Positions 24,324 through 33,467 of a stretch of 64,000 bases of DNA are shown piece by piece. Location: positions 62,001 to 126,000 of the forward strand of contig CAJXPQ010000008.1 in the NCBI GenBank assembly GCA_913058265.1, in the 5' to 3' direction. Source of the stretch: an uncultured Oligoflexia bacterium (GTDB taxonomy: Bacteria > Bdellovibrionota > Bacteriovoracia > Bacteriovoracales > Bacteriovoracaceae). Below the pieces are notes generated by a model. The model saw only the letters and a program-made list of their open reading frames with translations, was not told where the DNA came from and did not search any database. Position 1 is the first letter of the stretch; each line of letters opens with the position of its first letter. Both the position numbers and the translations under genes were made by a program.

Positions 24324-24937
24324 ATTTTTGGATGATTATTGCTCTCCCAATCTTTTACTTTTCAGTTTCTTGGTTTCTTCCTTGGGAGCGAATTCAATTT
24401 CATTCAACAATATCTGTAAGTTACTTGTTTGATCTTATTTTGATTTCCCTAACAGCTCTTTACTATAAAAAACGCCTGCTATCCTTTGGTCGTTTGAAAA
24501 TAAAGGGAACCTTACTGAGAGTTATCGCAGTCATACTTTATGGTTTCATCTGTTTACTCATGGTTAAAAAATTAGATTTCAATGCACCTTTCAAATATAT
24601 CGAGCTGACGTTTATTCAGCTAGTACTTCTTGCACCTTTTATCGAAGAATTACTTTTTAGAGGAGTGTTCTTTTTAATCGGAAGAGTTAGCGGACTTAAT
24701 AAAACATCGAATATTATACTTAACTCACTCTTTTTTAGTGTCTCTCATTTGCCAGCAATATGGTTTTTGCCACCAGAGTTTCATAATTTTATTTTCTTCC
24801 AATTATTTTATACATTTGGACTAGGTTGGCTCTGTGTGAAAGCAAGAGATAAGACAGATGGGATTTTCGAGCCCTATCTACTTCACCTCATTTTTAATAT
24901 TCAATTTTATATTGCGGTAAAATACTACGCTTTATAA
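24320..24937 (+). CDS. CPBP-family intramembrane glutamic/metallopeptidase
   Basis: A 205-residue polytopic protein of the CPBP (Abi/CaaX protease) family. Motif 1 is E109-E110-L-L-F-R114, and motif 2 includes H143 in SLFFSVSHLPA. Prokaryotic members have proposed roles in bacteriocin immunity or membrane protein processing. It overlaps the upstream IspZ-like gene by 4 bases and converges on the FN3 lipoprotein gene. Confidence 0.88.
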   Translation: MNFWMIIALPIFYFSVSWFLPWERIQFHSTISVSYLFDLILISLTALYYKKRLLSFGRLKIKGTLLRVIAVILYGFICLLMVKKLDFNAPFKYIELTFIQLVLLAPFIEELLFRGVFFLIGRVSGLNKTSNIILNSLFFSVSHLPAIWFLPPEFHNFIFFQLFYTFGLGWLCVKARDKTDGIFEPYLLHLIFNIQFYIAVKYYAL

Positions 24938-24940
24938 GGT

Positions 24941-27439
24941 TTAATCCCATCCAAACATAATTGTCTCATCATTATCAGCACCGTTGGTATCATTCTTAGG
25001 TTCATAGTACATTTGGAAAGGAGCCGTTCCTTCAAAAATTGTTCCAGCCCTAAAATCAAGAGCAGAGTATTGCTTCGTTGGTGTATTATTGTTTCCACCA
25101 GTTCGAGTCATTGTAAAAGTTCTAGGAGCTTCAAATCCAAGTCCATTAGCTGTAGGCTCATAGGCAGTTACAACGAGTTCATTCGTTGAGGCCATAGCAA
25201 CCCATTCAGCTTGTACATTAATAGCAAAACGAGTCTTCTGAAAAGCAGAGGGAGCAAGAGGTGCAGAACATGATCCGTTGGCATCCGCATAAGAGTTACC
25301 AACTATAGGGTGATTGGATCTAATTCTCATGGCATTATCTTGATAAGTATTTCTAGTCCCTGTAGAGCTAATAGCTCTAGTTGTACCTGGAGTCATCGTA
25401 TTTGATGCATCAGCACCATTTGAGTGATAATTCGTGTATGTTGTTCCAGCAGTAGCGGTTGAAAATTGACCTGTTCTAGACGGTATACCAATTAAGTCAT
25501 TACTGGCAGGCAGAAAGGGTTTCGGATCGACATATCTCGTTCCACCTTGATTTGCATACCCATAAACCATTATAAAACCTGTTGAATTAATCTCATATGA
25601 CCCATAGGACGAAATAGTAAAAACATGACCACTTTCTGCAGTAATTGCTTGTACTCCACCAGCAACAGCAGCACCATTTTTAGTAATGGTAACAGTTGAG
25701 TTTGTGAAAGCGTAAACCTTAACCTTCATTGGGTTTGATCTACTATGACTAAAAATAAATGACTTTCCAATCCATGAAGAAGTCTGCCAAACAACATTTG
25801 CTTTTGTCGTATCACTACCACTACCAAGTCTTCCGGCAATGAAAAATGGCTTAGTTGCTACAACAACTGTGAAGTCATTTGCAGGAACACTAATTGTTTT
25901 TCCACGATCTAAGTCTGCAGAAATTAAAGTTCCATCATTAAATGATGAAGCCGAGTTTGTTCCATAATAAATTTCGTTATCATCATCAAGTGAAACCAGT
26001 TGATTTAAAGTGGCCCCACCAACATTGATCGCTGAGTAAGGAGTCGAAATGAAGTCTATCGTTGGTAATGTCTCTGCTACTAGAGTAGGTGCCCATGCTC
26101 CAAAATTTGTTCCATTATAAGCTCTAACTCTAAAATCATATTCAGTTTCAGGATCTAGTCCTGTCAGTTCATACCGTCTTGTTGTTGAGACACCATCATT
26201 AATAGTGATCCAAGTCGTATCACCATTTAGTCTATACTGAATTATATAATCTGTAATAGAGAAGCCATTATCACTTGGATACGGCCATCCCACTTTAAGA
26301 CTCTCATCAGTTGAATTAACAACAGACATTGAAGTAATTTGTTCTGGAGAAAGAGCTGCTAATTGCCACGAAGGTGATGCCGCTACTGCTGATTCATTTC
26401 CAGCATTATCAACTGCTTTAATTAATGAATAGTAATCTGTTAAAACGGTAAGAAATGGTGTAGCTCCATTTGAAACAGAGCCACTTAAATTATTTCCTAC
26501 ACTTGTCCAACCACCATTTGCCACAATACCACCAACATTATTTGTTGTTGAGACAGCGACTTCATAGTTAGAGATACCTGCAGGTCCATTATCAGTTACG
26601 GCCAACCAAGTCGCCTCATCCGATTCAATATCAGAAGAGTTACTAGAGTTTGCAATACCTGCAACTGTATTTGGATTTTGATTATCATGAGTAATAGTAA
26701 GAGTTCTACAGGCAGAATATCCACCAGAACCATTACCTACAGCAAGGTAGAATGTGTTAACTGCATTCGTACTGCCGATAGTTGCGTTTAAAGTCGTAGC
26801 ATAAGGTACATCAGCACCACCGCTTACACAGCCAGAGCCAAGATACATCACACTACCAGTACTGGCAGAAAGCGTAATTCCTGGAGTCCCGTCATTGGTA
26901 ATACTTCCATCATCAAAGCTTGCAGTTAAGTTTGCAGTGTCTATATTCCATCCACTTAAATTTGGTGGAGTATAAGTGAGTTCAGCATCTTGATCTGCGT
27001 AATCTTCAACAGTAGAACCGTTAAGTTCCCAAGGAAAAACTAATTCAATTCCATCGTGGTCTAGATCTCCAGCTTGAACTGTATAGGCAAATGTAAAAAT
27101 ATAACTAGCAGATTCTGATCCACCTGTGTAAGTCGCGTATCTTGTTACGCCACCAATATTCATTGGAATTCTTGGAATGCCAGGAGTTCCAAATTTAGTT
27201 CTTTTTGAAAATTTTGCAGAAAGAATAATTATGTCACCTACACCAAATGTCCCTCTCGAGTTAAGAATCACAGATTGGATATAAGGAGCTCCAGTAAGAT
27301 TTGCTAAGGCTTCTTCCGCCGCAATATCGTCACCAACAGAGATGAGGTTATTTGGCTTAAAATCACCTTCCTCCTCACATGAGGAAAAGATGAAAAGCAT
27401 TGTGAATATTAATATAAAGTTTTTAATTTTCATAAGCAC
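24941..27439 (-). CDS. Large surface lipoprotein with fibronectin type III domain
   Basis: An 832-residue lipoprotein: the signal peptide ends in a lipobox (LFIFSSC, Cys at about residue 21). Next comes a beta-rich domain (GVGDIIILSAKFSKRT, GIELVFPWELNG). Ig-like segments follow, then a clear FN3 domain at about 365-455 (TSMSVVNSTDESLKVGWPYP, YELTGLDPETEYDFRVRAYN). The C-terminal 350 residues are Thr/Ser/Asn-rich beta. It is probably an outer-surface adhesion or binding protein; the ligand is unknown. It is a stand-alone gene with an AT-rich upstream region. Confidence 0.85.
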   Translation of the reverse strand: MLMKIKNFILIFTMLFIFSSCEEEGDFKPNNLISVGDDIAAEEALANLTGAPYIQSVILNSRGTFGVGDIIILSAKFSKRTKFGTPGIPRIPMNIGGVTRYATYTGGSESASYIFTFAYTVQAGDLDHDGIELVFPWELNGSTVEDYADQDAELTYTPPNLSGWNIDTANLTASFDDGSITNDGTPGITLSASTGSVMYLGSGCVSGGADVPYATTLNATIGSTNAVNTFYLAVGNGSGGYSACRTLTITHDNQNPNTVAGIANSSNSSDIESDEATWLAVTDNGPAGISNYEVAVSTTNNVGGIVANGGWTSVGNNLSGSVSNGATPFLTVLTDYYSLIKAVDNAGNESAVAASPSWQLAALSPEQITSMSVVNSTDESLKVGWPYPSDNGFSITDYIIQYRLNGDTTWITINDGVSTTRRYELTGLDPETEYDFRVRAYNGTNFGAWAPTLVAETLPTIDFISTPYSAINVGGATLNQLVSLDDDNEIYYGTNSASSFNDGTLISADLDRGKTISVPANDFTVVVATKPFFIAGRLGSGSDTTKANVVWQTSSWIGKSFIFSHSRSNPMKVKVYAFTNSTVTITKNGAAVAGGVQAITAESGHVFTISSYGSYEINSTGFIMVYGYANQGGTRYVDPKPFLPASNDLIGIPSRTGQFSTATAGTTYTNYHSNGADASNTMTPGTTRAISSTGTRNTYQDNAMRIRSNHPIVGNSYADANGSCSAPLAPSAFQKTRFAINVQAEWVAMASTNELVVTAYEPTANGLGFEAPRTFTMTRTGGNNNTPTKQYSALDFRAGTIFEGTAPFQMYYEPKNDTNGADNDETIMFGWD

Positions 27440-27591
27440 CTAATCAATCTAATCGGTTAAAATTGCAGATCTATTAACTTCTTTTTAATATTTTAGTCCG
27501 AAAAAAAAACTATGAAATTTCAGTGAGTTGGAAGGGTATAATTAAAGGATATTCCTTGAATTTGGAGAAAATAAGCGCAAATTATTGGCAG

Positions 27592-28320
27592 TTAAAAGTT
27601 AAAGCCCAATGTCGCCCCAACTTGCCTGACATCTATCTCTGAATCTATAAAGCCATCTCTTTGAAAGTTTAAGTGCATATTAGTGTAGAAGACCTTAATC
27701 ATTAGAGCGTTTTGATAGGCAAAACTTGGAAAGCGAAGACCTGCAGATCCAGTTACTGGAACCTTTAATTTTAATCCAATAGTTGTCTCTCTTCTGTTAC
27801 CTGTGTCAGACCATAAAGGAACTTTGAAGTAGGGCGAAATTTGTACGAACATATCTGATCCAAAAGGAAGCCATTCGAACTCAGGGTAAACGTGATTACC
27901 TCTTAAGTTTTGAAATCCAAAAGCATCGTCTTTAACTTGCATCGTTGTATAAAAATGTTCCGCGACTAATTTTATATTCCAAAAGTCAGAGATGGGAATA
28001 ACAAAGCCTAAGTTTGCATAGGCCGTTATATATCTAAATTGTTCAGCCTCATCATCAGGTTCATCTATTTGCGTACCAGTTGAACTTAAACCAACTGACA
28101 GGTCGATCCAAGGGGGAACTAAGTAGTATTGATACATGAATTGATGAAAGTCTGAAACTTGGTTTATATTTGCCCTGGTAAAAACAATAGAGGGCTGATC
28201 TTCTAGATAGAAAGTTTTAACTTTGCCATAGCTATATTCAAATCTCCACTTGGGTGGTAGCTCAGCACTATAGGTCTTAAAAGCAAACAAGAATGTGAGT
28301 AGAATATAAGTCGTTTTCAC
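27592..28320 (-). CDS. Predicted outer-membrane beta-barrel protein
   Basis: A 242-residue protein with a signal peptide (YILLTFLFAFKTYSA), alternating hydrophobic/polar strands rich in aromatic residues, and a C-terminal strand ending VGATLGFNF, the terminal Phe recognised by the BAM machinery. The family is not recognised. It lies between the FN3 lipoprotein and the flagellins, on the lipoprotein strand but 150 bases upstream of it. Confidence 0.7.
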   Translation of the reverse strand: MKTTYILLTFLFAFKTYSAELPPKWRFEYSYGKVKTFYLEDQPSIVFTRANINQVSDFHQFMYQYYLVPPWIDLSVGLSSTGTQIDEPDDEAEQFRYITAYANLGFVIPISDFWNIKLVAEHFYTTMQVKDDAFGFQNLRGNHVYPEFEWLPFGSDMFVQISPYFKVPLWSDTGNRRETTIGLKLKVPVTGSAGLRFPSFAYQNALMIKVFYTNMHLNFQRDGFIDSEIDVRQVGATLGFNF

Positions 28321-28353
28321 TTATCTATTGTAGCCTTTTTATTAAGGTAAACA

Positions 28354-28381
28354 TAAAGAAAATGGAAGAATTTGCCGATAC
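28354..28381 (+). promoter_or_regulatory. Possible sigma-28 promoter for the first flagellin
   Basis: TAAA and GCCGATAC are separated by 16 bases (consensus TAAA-N15-GCCGATAA), 215 bases upstream of the first flagellin ATG. If it is used, the transcript has a long structured leader. Confidence 0.5.
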
Positions 28382-28470
28382 AGTTTTATCTAAAGAAATA
28401 ATTCTTAAATTCTAGTTTCACTTATCTTCAAAACGATAGCTTTTGCTGGCGGATTTTTGCCGGTGTCATT

Positions 28471-28561
28471 ACCCGACATAATCACTTTCCACCTACCTAA
28501 CCGTAAAGTAATTGAAGTCTATGCTCAAAAACGAGTAGAGATAACGTACTGAAATAAGGAG
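28471..28561 (+). repeat. Conserved flagellin leader, copy 1
   Basis: The block runs from ACCCGACATAA to AAGGAG and shares order and sequence with 29465-29557 upstream of the second flagellin, including a common ATTGA(A/G)GTCTAT segment. It lies in the presumed 5' untranslated region. Confidence 0.7.
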
Positions 28562-28596
28562 TTTCATACGGTGAAGGTAATGGAGATATAGAGTAG

Positions 28597-29424
28597 ATGA
28601 GTAAACTCTATAATAGCTATTCAGCCAATAAGGCCATTCGCTACGCTAAACGAACTAGTGATAGTGATGCTGTAAGCTCTCGCAAGCTGGCCGGTGGATC
28701 TCGTATTACGAGGTCTGGTGATGATGCTGCTGGATTAAGTATTTCAACTAAGTTGAAATCCACAATCAAGAGTAATCAGATGGCGGCCAGGAATACGAAT
28801 GACGCTTTTAGTATTCTGCAGGTTATGGAAGGAACTATCAATGAGATGGGGAATATGGTTACGCGTATTCGAGAACTAGCTATGCGTTCTGCTTCAGATA
28901 CAATTTCGGATATTGAAAGGGAGATTACCCAAGGTGAAGTCACTCATATCTTGCAAGAGATTAATAGAATGTCCCAGGGGAGTGAATACCTTGATCATAA
29001 ACTTTTAAAGGGAGATAGAAAGCGATTAGATATCCAAGTTGGTAGGAGTAATAATGAAAAAAATCGAATTACTCTTGATCTTAAAGACTTTGCTCAAAGC
29101 CCATTAGCACTTGGAATTGCAGATATTAAGGTGGACTCTAAACATAGAGCACGTACCTCGTTAATTAAAATTGATTATGCTGTCGGCGTGCTCGCGGAGA
29201 GTCGCTCAAAGCTTGGAGCAACTTCTAAAAGGCTAGAGAGTACTTTAAATAATTTAAATATAAGCGTAGAGAACTCTGAGTCTGCTAAGAGTAGAATCAC
29301 TGATACTGACTACGCTCAAGAGACTGCAAATAAAGCTCGCAATAGTATCTTGGCCCATGGGCAGGCTACTGCTATCCATCAAACTCAAAACAGTGGACGC
29401 CGTTACCTTCGCCTTCTGGAATGA
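28597..29424 (+). CDS. Flagellin, first of three
   Basis: A 275-residue flagellin consisting almost only of the conserved D0/D1 ends. The N-terminal half has LAGGSRITRSGDDAAGLSIS and RNTNDAFSILQVMEGTINEM; the C-terminal half has RITDTDYAQETANKARNSIL. The variable surface domains are missing, as in minimal flagellins. The start is weakly supported: only GGAG 15 bases upstream. Three paralogs in tandem suggest a composite filament, as in Bdellovibrio-type bacteria. Confidence 0.93.
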   Translation: MSKLYNSYSANKAIRYAKRTSDSDAVSSRKLAGGSRITRSGDDAAGLSISTKLKSTIKSNQMAARNTNDAFSILQVMEGTINEMGNMVTRIRELAMRSASDTISDIEREITQGEVTHILQEINRMSQGSEYLDHKLLKGDRKRLDIQVGRSNNEKNRITLDLKDFAQSPLALGIADIKVDSKHRARTSLIKIDYAVGVLAESRSKLGATSKRLESTLNNLNISVENSESAKSRITDTDYAQETANKARNSILAHGQATAIHQTQNSGRRYLRLLE

Positions 29425-29464
29425 TGGAAGTAATTACCTCCCTATAGAAATTACCGATCCGAAT

Positions 29465-29557
29465 ACCCGACATAAACACTATCGACACAACCTACCGTTA
29501 AGAAATTGAGGTCTATCCAAAAATTAAGGATAGCAATATTAAATCGAGCCTAAGGAG
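29465..29557 (+). repeat. Conserved flagellin leader, copy 2
   Basis: This is the second copy of the leader found at 28471-28561. It begins ACCCGACATAA and ends at AAGGAGG. In this copy the Shine-Dalgarno-like end is followed six bases later by ATG and an immediate TAG stop (29565-29570). The rest of the 327-base gap to the second flagellin holds further small structured elements. Confidence 0.7.
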
Positions 29558-29682
29558 GTTTGCTATGTAGCTTTGAGTAAAGAAATTTCGGGAAGAAATT
29601 TCTAATAAAAAGAGTATTCAATGGATGAAGGCCCTGCAAGGAATGAGGGGAATTTGAAGGACTAAACAGCTCGCTTTTTTGA

Positions 29683-29700
29683 GTATAGGCAGACCTATAC
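29683..29700 (+). other. Hairpin in the leader of the second flagellin
   Basis: A perfect seven-base inverted repeat (GTATAGG / CCTATAC) with a CAGA loop, 52 bases upstream of the flagellin ATG. It follows CGCTTTTTT and precedes GAGGAGATG. It may be a regulatory or stabilising element of the mRNA leader. Confidence 0.5.
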
Positions 29701-29751
29701 CTAAATATAGAGGAGATGAATTGAAGTTTTTTGAATTGGGGTTACTAGTAG

Positions 29752-30576
29752 ATGACTAAGCTAGTTAGTAACCACTCAAATATTCAGGCGCGACGCTATA
29801 GCAAGCTGACTCAGAGAGAATCTGCAAAGAGCTCTCTAAGACTTGCTAGTGGTTCCCGTATAAATCAAGCTGCAGATGATGCGGCAGGATTGAGTATTGC
29901 TACAAATCTAAATTCAAAAACAAGAAGTAAGCAGCAGGCGGTAAGAAATTCAAATGATGCTCATAATATTTTACAGACAATGGACGGTGTACTCAATGAG
30001 ATGGGCTCAATGATTATACGAATGAGAGAACTTGCAATTGGTGCGGCTTCTGATACCTACTCTGATATTGAAAGAGCGATGATGCAAAATGAATTGAGTC
30101 AAACGAGCCACGAAATGAATCGTATCGCCAATAGTACGGACTACTTAGATCATAAACTACTTGTTGGTAATGATAAAAAACTTCAGATCCAAGTGAATAC
30201 TAATAATGGAGAGAAAAATAGAATTAATATTGATTTAAAAGATATGGCGCAAACAACTTATGCATTAGGAATAGCTGATATAAATATAGAAACTCAGCAC
30301 CGTGCAACTATATCCTTAGCAAAAATCGATTATGCTCAAAATGAAATAAGCCATAGTAGAGCGAAGATTGGAGGAATAAGTTCAAGCCTCGAGTCAAATA
30401 TTCAAAAACTAAATGTGGATGTAGAAAATGAGAAAGCATCACATTCAAGAATAAAGGATGCTGACGTGGCAGAAGAAACTGCAGCAAGTTTGAAAAATAA
30501 AATTCTGCAAGATGCACAAACATCAGCGATGGTACAAACAACAAATATGGGGAGGGACTATTTGAAATTAATTTAA
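29752..30576 (+). CDS. Flagellin, second of three
   Basis: A 274-residue minimal flagellin, similar throughout to its neighbours: LASGSRINQAADDAAGLSIA, SNDAHNILQTMDGVLNEM, and a C-terminus with RIKDADVAEETAASLKNKIL. The start context TAGATGACTAAGCT resembles TAGATGAGTAAACT at the first flagellin, supporting this ATG despite a weak ribosome binding site. The third flagellin follows after 35 bases, so these two are probably cotranscribed. Confidence 0.93.
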   Translation: MTKLVSNHSNIQARRYSKLTQRESAKSSLRLASGSRINQAADDAAGLSIATNLNSKTRSKQQAVRNSNDAHNILQTMDGVLNEMGSMIIRMRELAIGAASDTYSDIERAMMQNELSQTSHEMNRIANSTDYLDHKLLVGNDKKLQIQVNTNNGEKNRINIDLKDMAQTTYALGIADINIETQHRATISLAKIDYAQNEISHSRAKIGGISSSLESNIQKLNVDVENEKASHSRIKDADVAEETAASLKNKILQDAQTSAMVQTTNMGRDYLKLI

Positions 30577-30611
30577 TGAAAAATCAAACCTTAATGCTAT
30601 AGAGGAGGTTA

Positions 30612-31439
30612 ATGGCTAAGATACGTGGTTTTCAGACAAATATGATGTCTATACGAGACAGCCGTAAGTCGATTAATGAGGTGACGAAATCAACTCAAAG
30701 ACTTGCATCTGGTAGTCGTATTGCTTCAGCATCGGATGATGTTGCAGGGCAGAGTAGTGCTGTAAGCTCAGAGGCCAAAATACGTGGAAAGATTCAAGCC
30801 GGTAGGAACGCTACTGACGCTGTTAGTATGCTGCAAATTATGGACGGCGGAATGCAGGAGATCGGAGAGATGATTGTAAGAGTTCGAGAGCTCGCTATTA
30901 ATGCCGCCTCTGATACGGTAAGTGATATTGAGCGTGAAATGATTGATCTTGAATCAAAAGGGCTACTGAGAGAAGTAAGTCGAATAGCAAAAACGAGTAA
31001 TTATTTAAATCAAAATCTTCTGGTAGGAGATGAGCGAAAATTAAGAATCAAAATTGACACTGGAGGTACAAGCAACGACAGTATTTCATTTGATCTGAAA
31101 GATATGGCACAAACACCATATGCATTAGGTGTCTCTGATGTCTCCTTGACGAGACAGCATCGTGCCACCATCTCACTCGCAAAATTAGATTATGCCCTTA
31201 CCGCTCTTGGTGATAGTCGAGCTAAGGTAGGTGGGACTTTGAAACGTCTGAGCTCGGCCAACAGTAAATTGAGTAATGATGTTGTTCAAGAGAGTAAAGT
31301 AAAGTCAAATTATGAAGATGTTGATTATGCAAGTGAGTCAGCAAAGCTTACCTCAAGTAAAATTCAAGCTAATGCATCACAAGCTGTACTTGCACAAAGT
31401 GTAGGAAGTGGGATGGATTATATAAAACTTATTGATTGA
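30612..31439 (+). CDS. Flagellin, third of three
   Basis: A 275-residue minimal flagellin, more divergent than the first two: it has LASGSRIASASDDVAGQSSA in place of the usual AAGLSI motif, RNATDAVSMLQIMDGGMQEI, and YEDVDYASESAKLTSSKI near the C-terminus. Unlike the other two it has a strong AGAGGAGGT upstream of the ATG. The altered DDVAGQSS segment could give it a special position in the filament (an inference). Confidence 0.92.
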   Translation: MAKIRGFQTNMMSIRDSRKSINEVTKSTQRLASGSRIASASDDVAGQSSAVSSEAKIRGKIQAGRNATDAVSMLQIMDGGMQEIGEMIVRVRELAINAASDTVSDIEREMIDLESKGLLREVSRIAKTSNYLNQNLLVGDERKLRIKIDTGGTSNDSISFDLKDMAQTPYALGVSDVSLTRQHRATISLAKLDYALTALGDSRAKVGGTLKRLSSANSKLSNDVVQESKVKSNYEDVDYASESAKLTSSKIQANASQAVLAQSVGSGMDYIKLID

Positions 31440-31509
31440 TTAAAGCAAAAGCAATCTTATTCGCTAGTGTCAGCGCTACAAAAATACATACTAAAGTACT
31501 AATTCTCAT
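31429..31509 (-). CDS. Possible 26-residue hydrophobic peptide
   Basis: A tiny ORF, MRISTLVCIFVALTLANKI and a few more residues, with GGAGAG seven bases upstream of its ATG. It would be a single membrane helix or a bare signal sequence. Its 3' end overlaps the third flagellin gene tail to tail. The evidence is only the ribosome binding site and the composition. Confidence 0.35.
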   Translation of the reverse strand: MRISTLVCIFVALTLANKIAFALINQ

Positions 31510-31658
31510 GATCTCTCCATAATAATTTTTTCTAAGGTATTAAATTAAATAGATATTGAGGAGTGACCTTGTAAATTTGATAGACATGGTGCTGTAAACT
31601 TGTTAGATTTCGACAACTTATACATTCAAGCGTAAGAACCATTTAAAAGGGTGAACTT

Positions 31659-33071
31659 ATGGATCAAATTAATTATGAAGAAATCAAGACTCTTGAAAAC
31701 GGGTCAAAACTAATCGGCGAACTGGAATTTCCAAAACGAAAAGTGTGGGTGAAAACTTACGGCTGTCAGATGAATTATCATGATACCGAAAGAATACTTA
31801 CTCATCTTACGCCTTTAAATTTTACTTTAACAGATACTAAGGAAGAGGCGGATCTTTTACTGTTTAATACATGCGCCATTAGAGATTTAGCAAACCAAAA
31901 ATTCTATTCTCATCTTGGAGAATCGAAGCACAATAAAATCACCAATAAGGAAATTAAAATTGCCGCTGGCGGTTGTATTGCACAAACAGAGTCAAAAGAG
32001 TTACTTAATAAATATCCTCAATTAGATTTTGCCTTTGGAACTGATGTTATTGATAATATTGGAGAGATGGTTTACCGAACATATGCTGGAGATAAAAAAT
32101 TTGCCGTAACCAGCTGGGATCGATCTGAAAACTATTCTATTGAAACTCAGATTACTCATGGCTCTCCCCAAGCATTTGTAAATATCATTAAAGGCTGTGA
32201 TAAATTCTGCTCTTATTGTATTGTTCCCTTCACAAGGGGAAGAGAGAAGTCTAGAAGTATTACTGAGATTGTAAATGATGTGGCCAGACTAGTTGAACAC
32301 AAGGGAGTGCAAGAAGTAACTCTACTAGGTCAAAACGTAAATTCTTTTGGAAAGAAGAATGGAGAGTCATTAGCAGAACTAATTACTGAACTTGATAAAA
32401 TTGATGATCTTAAAATGATCAGATACACAACGAGTCACCCTTATGATATTTCTGATGAGTTAATGGCTGTTCACGGAACCGCCAAAAAATTATCTAATCA
32501 TTTACATCTGCCAGTACAATCTGGTTCCAATACCGTACTACAAAGAATGTTGAGACAGTATTCAGTAGAGCACTATCTTGATAGGCTGACTAAGCTTAGA
32601 GAAGCTAATCCTGATATTGTTATTTCGACAGATATAATTGCAGGTTTTCCTAATGAGACTGAAGAAGAGCATAGAGCAACTTTAGATTTACTTGATAAGG
32701 CCCAGTATGATTTTATCTACTCTTATAACTACTCATCTAGAAAAGGAACTAAGTCCGCAAGAATGAAGGATATCCTAACCAATGATATCCGCGGTAGACG
32801 ACTTCGTGAAATTCAAGCTTATCAACTAAATATACAAGCAGACGTTAGAGCATCTATGGTTGGAAAAACTTATCGAGTACTCGTGGAAAGTTTTGGCACT
32901 AAGAAAGGTGAAAAGAAGTGGAAGGGGAGAACAAGTTGTTTTCGTATTGTTCACTTTAAGGCCGAAAACGATGATGTGGATCTTACTTGGCAGTGGGTAA
33001 ATTTAAAAATCACATCTGCTACCGCTCTTTCATGTCAGGGTGAAATTGTACAAATCCTGGGAAAGAGATAG
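31659..33071 (+). CDS. miaB: tRNA-2-methylthio-N6-dimethylallyladenosine synthase MiaB
   Basis: A 470-residue radical-SAM methylthiotransferase that modifies A37 of tRNAs reading U-starting codons. The N-terminal MTTase domain holds Cys36 (YGCQMN), Cys72 (NTCAIR) and Cys106 (GGCIAQ) for the auxiliary cluster. The radical SAM motif CDKFCSYC lies near residue 180, and a C-terminal TRAM-like region follows. The TGCQMN-type YGCQMNYHDTERI opening favours MiaB over RimO or MtaB. DUF454 follows directly. Confidence 0.95.
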   Translation: MDQINYEEIKTLENGSKLIGELEFPKRKVWVKTYGCQMNYHDTERILTHLTPLNFTLTDTKEEADLLLFNTCAIRDLANQKFYSHLGESKHNKITNKEIKIAAGGCIAQTESKELLNKYPQLDFAFGTDVIDNIGEMVYRTYAGDKKFAVTSWDRSENYSIETQITHGSPQAFVNIIKGCDKFCSYCIVPFTRGREKSRSITEIVNDVARLVEHKGVQEVTLLGQNVNSFGKKNGESLAELITELDKIDDLKMIRYTTSHPYDISDELMAVHGTAKKLSNHLHLPVQSGSNTVLQRMLRQYSVEHYLDRLTKLREANPDIVISTDIIAGFPNETEEEHRATLDLLDKAQYDFIYSYNYSSRKGTKSARMKDILTNDIRGRRLREIQAYQLNIQADVRASMVGKTYRVLVESFGTKKGEKKWKGRTSCFRIVHFKAENDDVDLTWQWVNLKITSATALSCQGEIVQILGKR

Positions 33072-33072
33072 C

Positions 33073-33450
33073 ATGCCGGTAAAATTTGCCTATAAGCAGC
33101 TATTATTCTTGTCTGGTTGTTTGAGTCTTGTACTAGGCTTTATAGGCGCCTTATTACCGATACTTCCAACAACACCATTTCTTATACTCGCGGCTTATTG
33201 TTTTTCTAAGAGTTCTCCCAGGGTGCATTCTTGGCTCACTGGATTACCTTACTTTGGTGATGCTATAATAGATTGGGAGACCAATAAGGTGATAAGACCA
33301 AAGGCAAAATTACTGTCGGTATTAGTGATCGTATTAGTCTTCAGTGGAAGTATTTTTCTAACAAATATCCACAATGGTTTAAAGGTGATGTTGGTTTGTA
33401 TTGCACTAGGATGTATTACTTTTATTACCACTAGAAAATCACGGCCTTAA
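33073..33450 (+). CDS. DUF454 membrane protein (YbaN-like)
   Basis: A 125-residue inner-membrane protein with three helices and the DUF454 signature: GFIGALLPILPTTPFLILAA followed by CFSKSSPRVHSWL. E. coli YbaN is the reference; the function is unknown. The ATG at 33073 is preferred: it directly follows the miaB stop and has GGGAAAGAG upstream. An in-frame ATG at 33040 lies inside miaB. Confidence 0.88.
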   Translation: MPVKFAYKQLLFLSGCLSLVLGFIGALLPILPTTPFLILAAYCFSKSSPRVHSWLTGLPYFGDAIIDWETNKVIRPKAKLLSVLVIVLVFSGSIFLTNIHNGLKVMLVCIALGCITFITTRKSRP

Positions 33451-33467
33451 CCTTAAGGAGAAGAGGT

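Noticed and set aside
28443-28460. Sigma-54-like promoter upstream of the first flagellin (TGGC then TTTTGCC)
   Set aside because: Spacing between the GG and GC elements is one base short of the required distance; the sigma-28 candidate fits better.
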